Positions 16,798 to 22,494 of a DNA stretch of 28,505 nucleotides are shown here, one piece after another (positions within the stretch are counted from its first letter, which is position 1; each line of letters begins with the position of its first letter). The stretch covers positions 1 to 28,505 of the forward strand of contig JARIBR010000232.1 in the NCBI GenBank assembly GCA_029258695.1. Direction: 5' to 3'. This DNA is from Quadrisphaera sp. Lineage in GTDB: Bacteria; Actinomycetota; Actinomycetes; Actinomycetales; Quadrisphaeraceae. The notes beneath the pieces were generated by a model, which did no database searches, was not told where the DNA came from, and saw nothing but the letters and a program-made list of their open reading frames with translations. A program made the position numbers and the translations under genes.

Positions 16798-18032
16798 GCG
16801 CGCCCGAGATCGGCGCTCGCCAGCCGCCCCATCGCCTCGGCGAGGACGCTCTCGCGCTTGCAGAAGGCGAACCGCACCAGGGTGGCGGCGGCCTCGAGGT
16901 CGTCGGCGAGCGCTGCCACCGGCACCGCGACCACCCCGGCACGCTCCGGAAGGGCCCGGCAGAACGCCGTGGCGTCGTCCCACCCGAGCCCGGCGACGTC
17001 CCCGACGACGAAGAACGTGCCGGCGGGCACGTGGGACGCCAGCCCGGCGCGCGCCAGGCCGTCGACGGTGAGGTCGCGGGCGGTGCGCAGCGTCGCGCGC
17101 ATCTGGTCGAACACCGCGTCGGGCAGGGCCAGGCCGGCGGCGACCGCCGGCTGGAACGGCGCACCGGAGACGAAGGTGAGGAACTGCTTGACGGTGCGCA
17201 CCGCGGCGACGAGCTCGCTCGGACCGTGCAGCCACCCGACCTTCCAGCCGGTGACGGAGAAGGTCTTGGCCGCCGAGCTGATGGTCAGGGTGCGTTCCGC
17301 CATGCCCGGCAGCGTCGCGAACGGCACGTGGGGGGCGTCGACGGTGAGGTGCTCGTAGACCTCGTCGGAGACCACCACGGCGCCGTGGCGCTGCGCGGCG
17401 CTGGCCACCATCGCCATCTCGTCCGCGGTGAGCACGCGCCCGGTCGGGTTGTGGGGGGTGTTGAGCAGCACCAGCGCGGTGCGCTCGCTGAACGCCGCCT
17501 CCAGGGCCGCGGGGTCCAGGGCGAACCCGTCGCGGGCGCGCAGCACCACCGTGCGGCGCTGCGCCCCGGCGAGTGCGACGACGGCGGCGTAGGAGTCGAA
17601 GTACGGCTCGAGCATCACCACCTCGTCGCCGGGGCCGGTCAGGGCCAGCACCGTGGCGGCGATCGCCTCGGTGGCGCCGGTGGTCACCAGCACGTCGCCC
17701 GGATCCACGTCGAGGCCGTAGAAGCGGTGCTGGTGGCCGGCCACGGCCTCGCGGAGCCCCGGAGTGCCGGGGCCCGGCGGGTACTGGTTCAGCCCGGAGC
17801 GGATCGCGTCGACGGCGGCGTCGAGCACCTGCGCCGGCCCGTCGGTGTCCGGGAAGCCCTGGCCGAGGTTGATGGCGCCGGTCTCCAGGGCCAGCGCGCT
17901 CATCTCGGCGAACACGGAGGAGACGAAGGGGCGCATCCGGGGCGCCAGCCCCACATCTGAGCCGTCTGAGCCGTCTGAGCCGTCGGGGCCGCCGGGGCCG
18001 TCGGGGCCGCCGGGCGTCGTCGAAGCAGTCAT
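16794..18032 (-). CDS. Class I PLP-dependent aminotransferase (DapC / kynurenine aminotransferase-like)
   Basis: This 412-residue enzyme is a fold-type I aminotransferase. It shows the NTPHNPTGRVL cofactor-site motif with Asn195, DEVYEHL with Asp223 and Tyr226, and the PLP Schiff-base lysine Lys256 in SSAAKTFSVTGWKVGW. INLGQGFPD near residues 54-62 places it with the DapC, methionine and kynurenine aminotransferase-like group; the exact amino donor cannot be read. The ATG at 18032 is chosen over upstream in-frame codons because the fold starts near residue 28 and a TACGCT element lies nine bases before it. Residues 8-26 are a Gly/Ser/Asp/Pro stretch created by a 9-base tandem repeat. The stop overlaps the rhtA start. 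The gene is divergent from the Nudix-like gene. Confidence 0.9.
   Translation of the reverse strand: MTASTTPGGPDGPGGPDGSDGSDGSDVGLAPRMRPFVSSVFAEMSALALETGAINLGQGFPDTDGPAQVLDAAVDAIRSGLNQYPPGPGTPGLREAVAGHQHRFYGLDVDPGDVLVTTGATEAIAATVLALTGPGDEVVMLEPYFDSYAAVVALAGAQRRTVVLRARDGFALDPAALEAAFSERTALVLLNTPHNPTGRVLTADEMAMVASAAQRHGAVVVSDEVYEHLTVDAPHVPFATLPGMAERTLTISSAAKTFSVTGWKVGWLHGPSELVAAVRTVKQFLTFVSGAPFQPAVAAGLALPDAVFDQMRATLRTARDLTVDGLARAGLASHVPAGTFFVVGDVAGLGWDDATAFCRALPERAGVVAVPVAALADDLEAAATLVRFAFCKRESVLAEAMGRLASADLGRA
17956..18009 (-). repeat. 9-base tandem repeat, six units, in the 5' end of the aminotransferase gene
   Basis: Three exact TCTGAGCCG units (17956-17982) are followed by three TCGGGGCCG/CCGGGGCCG units (17983-18009). 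They encode PDG and SDG tripeptide repeats in a disordered N-terminus. The period preserves the frame. Confidence 0.85.
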
Positions 18033-18041
18033 GGCGCCATC

Positions 18042-18047
18042 AGCGTA
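18042..18047 (-). promoter_or_regulatory. Candidate -10 element for the aminotransferase-rhtA-pmt unit
   Basis: TACGCT on the minus strand, ending nine bases before the ATG, is identical to the thioesterase hexamer. Transcription would begin within a few bases of the start codon. Confidence 0.4.
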
Positions 18048-18111
18048 GGCGGCTGGCAGCGGGGTGCGCGCGCGCCGGCGGGGCGCCGTCCGGTGTGCCA
18101 GCGTGAGGGCG

Positions 18112-19182
18112 GTGACCCGCGCCGACCCCGAGCCCCCCACCCCGTCGTCGCCGGACCGACCCGTCGCCCCCGCGCGGCCCGCGCTCGTCGAGCGTGCCGG
18201 GCGCCGCTACGCCGCGGCCGCAGCAGCGCTGGACGTCGCCCTCGCCGACGCCGTCGTCGTCGAGGCCGCGCCCGCCCCCCTCGACGGGCTGGTGGTGGCC
18301 GCCGGCGCGAGCCACCTCGAACGGTTGCGCGGGCAGCGCCCCGCCATGCACGACGGCCCCGTGCTCGCCCTCCAGAGCCTCGACGGCCACGTGGTGCGTG
18401 CCGCGAGGACCGGGTACTTCGCGATGATCGCCAGCTGCGACGCGATCCGCGCCGAGCTCGACGCCGCCAGCGCCTCGGTGCGCGCCGACCTCCCGGGGCG
18501 CTACGCCGCCCCGGGGACAGCGATGGACGACCTGCCGCTGCGCGCGGCCGTCCACGCCGCGGCGGGCGGCGACCCGCTGGTCTCGGGGGCGGGGCGCGCG
18601 GCGGGCCTGGGCGTCTCGGCGGTGCTCACCGTGCCGACGCCCGGCGGGCCGGCAGGCAGCCGGTCGTTCGTGCTCGGCCGGCGCAGCGCCGACGTGGCCA
18701 TCGACGCCGGGCTGTGGCACGTCGCCCCGTCGGGGATGCTCGAGGCGCTGCCCGGGGGAGCGCTCGCCGGGACGGTCGCCGTGGAGCTGGCCGAGGAGGT
18801 CGCCGTCGAGGTCGCCGTGGAGCAGGTCGCCGCTCGTGCGAGCGTCCTCGGCCTCGTGCACGACCTCACGCGGCTGCGCCCGGACCTCTCGGTGCGCCTG
18901 GACCTGACCGCGGAGGAGGCAGCGGCGGTCGCGCTGCCGCCGGGCGGGGAGTTCGACGACCTGGCGCTGATCCCCCTCGACGCCGCGTCCATGGCGCGCT
19001 TCTGGGGCGAGCACCCGCCGGAGCGCCTCACGCCGGCGGCCGCGGGCACCCTGGCGCTGGTGGAGCAGGCGCTGGTGGAGCAGGCGCTGGTAGAGCGGGC
19101 CCTGGTCGGGCACGCTCAGGTCAGGCAGACCCCGGTCGAGCAGGGCTCGCGCCGGGCCGCGGGCTCGCCCGACGTCCGGTAG
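18112..19182 (+). CDS. Degenerate Nudix-like protein with C-terminal pentapeptide repeats, function unknown
   Basis: No confident family match. The middle of this 356-residue protein reads like a Nudix fold: FVLGRRSADVAIDAG, then LWHVAPSGMLE, then AVELAEEVAVEV, which lines up with the REUxEExGU half of the Nudix box. The box arginine is Val, the box glycine is Ala, and the first half is irregular, so hydrolase activity is doubtful. Earlier residues hold LALQSLDGHVVRAARTGYF and an ASCDAIRAEL helix. The C-terminus has six tandem five-residue units (ALVEQ, ALVEQ, ALVER, ALVGH, AQVRQ, TPVEQ) from a 15-base DNA repeat, probably helical. GTG 18112 is taken as start; GTG 18103 is equally possible. 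It is divergent from the aminotransferase and ends nine bases from the convergent aldo/keto reductase. No signal peptide or membrane segment is seen. Confidence 0.6.
   Translation: MTRADPEPPTPSSPDRPVAPARPALVERAGRRYAAAAAALDVALADAVVVEAAPAPLDGLVVAAGASHLERLRGQRPAMHDGPVLALQSLDGHVVRAARTGYFAMIASCDAIRAELDAASASVRADLPGRYAAPGTAMDDLPLRAAVHAAAGGDPLVSGAGRAAGLGVSAVLTVPTPGGPAGSRSFVLGRRSADVAIDAGLWHVAPSGMLEALPGGALAGTVAVELAEEVAVEVAVEQVAARASVLGLVHDLTRLRPDLSVRLDLTAEEAAAVALPPGGEFDDLALIPLDAASMARFWGEHPPERLTPAAAGTLALVEQALVEQALVERALVGHAQVRQTPVEQGSRRAAGSPDVR
19054..19143 (+). repeat. 15-base tandem repeat, six units, in the 3' end of the Nudix-like gene
   Basis: Units start at 19054, 19069, 19084, 19099, 19114 and 19129. 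The first two are identical (GCGCTGGTGGAGCAG), the third differs at two positions, and the later ones decay progressively. The encoded pentapeptides keep Val at position 3 and mostly Gln or Arg at position 5. The most recent duplication is at the 5' side of the array. Confidence 0.88.
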
Positions 19183-19191
19183 GCCCGCCGG

Positions 19192-20031
19192 TCAGTAGAT
19201 CTGCAGCGGCACCGGGCCGGGCGGAGGCGGGAACATCGCGTCGAGCTCGGCGTGGTCCTCGGCGCTCAGGGTGAGCTCCAGGGCGTCGGCGTTCTCGGCG
19301 ACCCGCGACGCGCTGGCCGACTTGGGGATCGGCACCACCTGGTCCCGGGAGAGCAGCCACGCCAAGGCCACCTGACCGGGTGTGACGCCGCGCTCGCGGG
19401 CGAAGGCCGCCAGCCCCGCGTGGCGCAGGAGGCCGCCCTGGTCGAAGGGGGAGTAGGCCATGACGGGCATCCCGGCGCCGCGGAGCCACGGCAGCAGGTC
19501 CGCCTCGATGCCGCGCTGGTCGAGGTTGTAGAGCAGCTGGTCGGTGACGGTGCGCTCGCCGCCGGGGATGCCGGTGAGCTCCTCCATCTCGTCGAGGTCG
19601 AGGTTGCTCACCCCGAACGCGGCGATCTTCCCGTCGTCCACCAGCTGCGTGAACCCCGCGACGGTCTCCTCGAGGGGCGCGCCGCCGGACCAGTGGAGCA
19701 GGTACAGGTCGAGGTGGTCGGTGCCCAGGCGCCGCAGGCTCTCCTCGCAGGCGCGGACCGTGCCCTCGCGCCCGGGGCCCGGGGTCATCTTGCTGACGAG
19801 GAACACCTCGTCCCGGCGGCCGCGGATCGCCTCGCCGACCAGCTCCTCGGAGCGGCCGTCGCCGTACATCTCCGCGGTGTCGACCAGCGTCAGCCCCCGG
19901 TCGATCCCCTCGCGCAGCGCCGCGACCTCCCGGTCGCGGGCGGCGGGGTCGTCCCCGAGGCGCCACGTGCCCTGGCCCATCCGGGGCATCGTCGCGGCGC
20001 CGGGACGAGGCATGGCCGGCTGGTCGCTCAT
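19192..20031 (-). CDS. Aldo/keto reductase
   Basis: This 279-residue, NADPH-dependent TIM-barrel oxidoreductase has the full catalytic tetrad: Asp51 and Tyr56 in VDTAEMYGDGRSE, Lys81 in LVSKM, and His113 in YLLHWSG. The cofactor end shows VPIPKSAS and a late SRVAENADAL segment. Family members reduce aldehydes, ketones or keto-sugars; the substrate is unknown. The ATG at 20031 is supported by a TACGGT hexamer exactly six bases upstream, implying a leaderless transcript. A longer open frame upstream is rejected because it would read through the inverted repeat and adds no recognisable sequence. The gene is divergent from the DUF427 gene, and a nested inverted repeat overlaps its likely -35 and spacer region. 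Confidence 0.93.
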   Translation of the reverse strand: MSDQPAMPRPGAATMPRMGQGTWRLGDDPAARDREVAALREGIDRGLTLVDTAEMYGDGRSEELVGEAIRGRRDEVFLVSKMTPGPGREGTVRACEESLRRLGTDHLDLYLLHWSGGAPLEETVAGFTQLVDDGKIAAFGVSNLDLDEMEELTGIPGGERTVTDQLLYNLDQRGIEADLLPWLRGAGMPVMAYSPFDQGGLLRHAGLAAFARERGVTPGQVALAWLLSRDQVVPIPKSASASRVAENADALELTLSAEDHAELDAMFPPPPGPVPLQIY

Positions 20032-20037
20032 GGCCCG

Positions 20038-20043
20038 ACCGTA
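20038..20043 (-). promoter_or_regulatory. Candidate -10 element for the aldo/keto reductase gene (leaderless)
   Basis: TACGGT on the minus strand fits TAnnnT and ends six bases before the ATG. With a 17-base spacer the -35 hexamer would fall at 20061-20066, inside the left arm of the inverted repeat. Confidence 0.5.
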
Positions 20044-20050
20044 GGGCGTG

Positions 20051-20136
20051 GACACGGATCCTGCGTCCTCACCGGGACACGCCGTCAGGTCGATGCCCGG
20101 GTCGGCGTGTCGGCGGCGGGACGCAGGATCCGCGTC
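20051..20136. repeat. Nested inverted repeat in the divergent reductase/DUF427 intergenic region
   Basis: The outer arms 20051-20068 and 20119-20136 match at 17 of 18 positions, with a perfect 14-base core CGGATCCTGCGTCC / GGACGCAGGATCCG. Inside, GACACGCCG (20076-20084) is perfectly inverted at 20103-20111. The spacers between outer and inner arms are seven bases on each side and the loop is 18 bases, so the whole element is symmetrical. The left outer arm covers the predicted -35 and spacer of the reductase promoter, which suits an operator. The outer arm centres are 68 bases apart, so looping between two bound sites is also possible. It could alternatively be the relic of a small palindromic element. 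Confidence 0.75.
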
Positions 20137-20212
20137 GTGAGGCGACGCCGGCGCCGGCACCCGTGATCGCCTCGGGGACGTGGCGGCGCGGCGCCGAGAC
20201 CGCCCGGTGGGG

Positions 20213-20218
20213 GACCCT
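20213..20218 (+). promoter_or_regulatory. Weak candidate -10 element for the DUF427 operon
   Basis: GACCCT ends six bases before the ATG at 20225. It keeps the A at position 2 and T at position 6 of TAnnnT but lacks the first T, so support comes mainly from the leaderless spacing shared with neighbouring genes. Confidence 0.3.
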
Positions 20219-20224
20219 GGGGCC

Positions 20225-20725
20225 ATGAGACCGAAGCCGACGAAGCCCGGGCCCGGCCAGGAGTCTGCGTGGGACTACCCGCGTCCGCCGGCCCTCGACC
20301 CCTCCAGCCGGCACGTGCGCGTGAGGGCCTGGGCCGACGGCCCCGTCGTCGCCGACACCTCCTCGGCGGTGCGCGTGCTCGAGACCAGCCACCCGCCCAC
20401 CTGGTACGTGCCGCCCGCCGCGGTGGTGGGCGGGGTGCTGCGCCGCGGTGACGCCCGCTCCACGACGTGCGAGTTCAAGGGCGCCGCCACCTACTGGGAC
20501 CTCGTGACCGACCGGGGGGTGGTGACCTCGGCGGCCTGGTCCTACGAGGAGCCCACCCCCCGCTTCGCCTCGCTGGCCGGCTACCTGGCCTTCGACCCGT
20601 CGCGGGTGGCGTGCTTCGTCGCCGACGAGGCGGTGCGCCCCCAGGAGGGTGGCTTCTACGGGGGATGGGTGACCGACGACGTGGTGGGGCCGTTCAAGGG
20701 CGGGCCCGGCAGCTGGGGGTGGTGA
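20225..20725 (+). CDS. DUF427 domain protein
   Basis: This 166-residue protein carries a clear DUF427 domain. Characteristic segments are ESAWDYPRPPALD at the start, VVADTSSAVRVLETSHPPTWYVPP near 43-66, TTCEFKGAATYWDL near 81-94, SAAWSYEEPTPRF, and the closing PQEGGFYGGWVTDDVVGPFKG. The domain folds as a small beta-rich protein; its biochemical role is not established as far as I know. It has no signal peptide or membrane segment. The ATG has only a weak purine run ahead and may be leaderless. It is the first gene of a tight plus-strand run: the next gene starts four bases after its stop. It is divergent from the aldo/keto reductase across the nested inverted repeat. Confidence 0.93.
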   Translation: MRPKPTKPGPGQESAWDYPRPPALDPSSRHVRVRAWADGPVVADTSSAVRVLETSHPPTWYVPPAAVVGGVLRRGDARSTTCEFKGAATYWDLVTDRGVVTSAAWSYEEPTPRFASLAGYLAFDPSRVACFVADEAVRPQEGGFYGGWVTDDVVGPFKGGPGSWGW

Positions 20726-20729
20726 GCCG

Positions 20730-21743
20730 GTGAGCACCGCCGCGACCGCGCCGGAGCCGGCCGGCCCGCCCTCGGACGCGGGCGGGGGACGACGCGGGCG
20801 CGGGGACCGATCGCCCAGACGTGGGCACCGGGCCGACGCAGGCCTGCGTGCCGCCGTGCGCCGCGGCGACCCGGTCGCGGCGCAGGACGTCCCGGCGGCC
20901 CGCGAGGCCGCCCGGTCCCTGGCGGCGCGGCGCCTCGCGGCGTGGCCGCTGGCCGCCGTCCTGCTGGGCGGGCTCGCCCTGCTGCTGGCCGCGGACGCCC
21001 CCGCCGTCGTCGCTGCCGGGGGGGTGCTCGTGCTCGGCGGCGCGGCAGCCGTCGCGCTGCTGGTCCGCGACGGTGCCAGGGGCCGGGCGTTCCTCGACGC
21101 CCACCCCGAGCCGGCCACGGTCCGGGACTGGTTGCGCGGTCGCCAGGGTGATCGGGCCGACCGCGAGGCGGCCGCTGCGGCGCTGCGGCGCCGCTGGCTC
21201 GTGGTCGCGGCGCTCCTCGTGCTCGTCGCCCCGGCGGTCCTCGTGCCGCTGGTGCCGCCCGGCCCGGACGCGCTGGCACCGGCGCCGCCGCCGACGTGGC
21301 GCGCCCTGACGGGGGTGGTGCTCGGGGTGGGCGGCGCGGTGCTCCTGGTGCTCGGAGGGATCGCGGCGTGGCGCGGCGGGCAGGTCGACCGCTGGTGGCG
21401 CTCGCCGGTGTGGGGGCTGCCCGCGGACCGCCGCCGCCGTCTGGTGCTGCGGCTGCGCGGTCTCGAGCCGACCCCGGAGACCGCGAGACCCCAGGTACGG
21501 GCCCTGGCGGCACACCTGGCGCGCCAGGACCCCACCGTCGTGCTCCTGCTCGGGCTGGTGATCACCCTGCTCGGTCGCGGCCTCGGCTCGGCGTCCGCCA
21601 CCACGCTGGCGCTGTCCTTCGTGGCCGTCGCCACCGTCACCGGGCTCCTCGTGGCGCTGCTCCGCGCGTCCTGGCAGGCCCGGCGGTTCCTGCGGGCGGA
21701 CGCGGCGGTCTCGCCCGCTGCGAGGCGGCGGCCGCAGCCCTAG
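20730..21743 (+). CDS. Six-transmembrane-segment protein of unknown function, paralogue of the next gene
   Basis: I do not recognise a named family. The 337-residue protein has a 65-residue Arg/Ala-rich cytoplasmic N-terminus and about six membrane segments (near 70-88, 90-112, 155-175, 190-214, 267-285, 289-313). It looks modular. A two-segment hairpin ending GRAFLDAHPEP (about 119-128) is followed by a hairpin ending WRGGQVDRWWRSPVWGL (about 214-230), then another hairpin ending WQARRFL. The last two modules align along their length with the next gene's product, and the first resembles that product's C-terminal half. The GTG start lies four bases after the DUF427 stop, so translation is coupled. 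Positive residues beside the membrane suggest cytoplasmic termini. Confidence 0.7.
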   Translation: MSTAATAPEPAGPPSDAGGGRRGRGDRSPRRGHRADAGLRAAVRRGDPVAAQDVPAAREAARSLAARRLAAWPLAAVLLGGLALLLAADAPAVVAAGGVLVLGGAAAVALLVRDGARGRAFLDAHPEPATVRDWLRGRQGDRADREAAAAALRRRWLVVAALLVLVAPAVLVPLVPPGPDALAPAPPPTWRALTGVVLGVGGAVLLVLGGIAAWRGGQVDRWWRSPVWGLPADRRRRLVLRLRGLEPTPETARPQVRALAAHLARQDPTVVLLLGLVITLLGRGLGSASATTLALSFVAVATVTGLLVALLRASWQARRFLRADAAVSPAARRRPQP

Positions 21744-21754
21744 CCTCGGTGGTC

Positions 21755-22450
21755 GTGGACCCCGCAGACCCCTCGGCCCCGGGCGGCGGGGGCGACGGCG
21801 CGGGCGACGGCGCGTGCGACGGCGGTAGGGAGGGCGGCGGGGGCGACGGTGAGGACGCCGACGGTCCGGTCGAGCCCCGCGGCGATCCGCGCTTCGACGC
21901 GCTGGCCACCAACGCGCGCCTGCGCCGCACGGTCGCCGTGGGCGTGGTCGTGGTGCTGCTCGGGTTCGCCGCGGCCATCGGCCTGCTCGCGGACCTCGAG
22001 CGGCCTCCCCTGCCCCCGGAGGCGTTCCCCGCGTGGCGGACCGCCGTCGGCGCGCTGCTCGCTGCGGTCGGCGCGCTCGCCCTGGTGCTCGGCGTCGTCA
22101 TGGCCCTGCGCGGTGACCTGCTCGGGGCGTGGTCGCGCTCCCCGATGCGCACCCTGAGCCCGCCGGCGCGCCAACAGCTGCTCCGGCGCGTCCACGGCGA
22201 GGAGTGGACCCCGCCCGGCGGCATGGCGCAGGCGCGCGCGGCCGCGGAGCCCGGGGCGCAGCGCCTGGCGCTGGTCACGCTGTACGGCGCGCTGCTGCTC
22301 CTCGTCGTGGCTCAGGCCTTCCTCGCCACCCGCGCCGTCGCGGTGCTCCTCGCCGGGCTCGGTGGCCTGCTGCTCTTCTGGGGTCTGCCGCTGCTGGCGC
22401 GCAGCACCACGAGGGCGCGTCGCTTCCTCGACGACCACCCGGAGCCGTGA
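21755..22450 (+). CDS. Four-transmembrane-segment protein of unknown function, paralogue of the previous gene
   Basis: This 231-residue protein begins with about 45 Gly/Asp-rich residues made partly by a 12-base DNA repeat. It then has membrane segments near 59-78, 94-117, 171-189 and 194-214. The central SRSPMRTLSPPARQQLLRR segment and the closing RARRFLDDHPEP match WRSPVWGLPADRRRRLVLR and RAFLDAHPEP/ARRFL in the preceding protein, so the two genes arose by duplication. GTG 21755 is used; GTG 21749 is in frame and also possible. A TAGCCT hexamer (21741-21746, overlapping the previous stop codon) ends eight bases before GTG 21755 and could be an internal promoter. The next gene starts 44 bases after its stop. 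No known domain was identified. Confidence 0.68.
   Translation: MDPADPSAPGGGGDGAGDGACDGGREGGGGDGEDADGPVEPRGDPRFDALATNARLRRTVAVGVVVVLLGFAAAIGLLADLERPPLPPEAFPAWRTAVGALLAAVGALALVLGVVMALRGDLLGAWSRSPMRTLSPPARQQLLRRVHGEEWTPPGGMAQARAAAEPGAQRLALVTLYGALLLLVVAQAFLATRAVAVLLAGLGGLLLFWGLPLLARSTTRARRFLDDHPEP
21791..21826 (+). repeat. 12-base tandem repeat, three units, in the 5' end of the four-TM gene
   Basis: GGCGACGGCGCG at 21791-21802 is repeated exactly at 21803-21814 and followed by a diverged unit at 21815-21826. It encodes GDGA-GDGA-CDGG in the disordered, acidic N-terminus. Confidence 0.8.
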
Positions 22451-22482
22451 GGCCGCGGGGTGCGGTGGGGCGGCGGACGCGA

Positions 22483-22488
22483 CAGGCT
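22483..22488 (+). promoter_or_regulatory. Weak candidate -10 element for the NodB-fold gene
   Basis: CAGGCT ends exactly six bases before the ATG at 22495. It lacks the first T of TAnnnT. If used, the gene would have a leaderless transcript of its own besides read-through from the upstream genes. Confidence 0.25.
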
Positions 22489-22494
22489 GACTCG

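Noticed and set aside
20147..20158. Perfect 12-base palindrome GCCGGCGCCGGC upstream of DUF427
   Set aside because: Simple GC alternation makes such palindromes common in this DNA; no spacing or copy supports a function.
20032..20226. N-terminal extension of the aldo/keto reductase frame to 20226
   Set aside because: It would translate the inverted repeat and promoter, adds no homologous sequence, and the ATG at 20031 has leaderless spacing.
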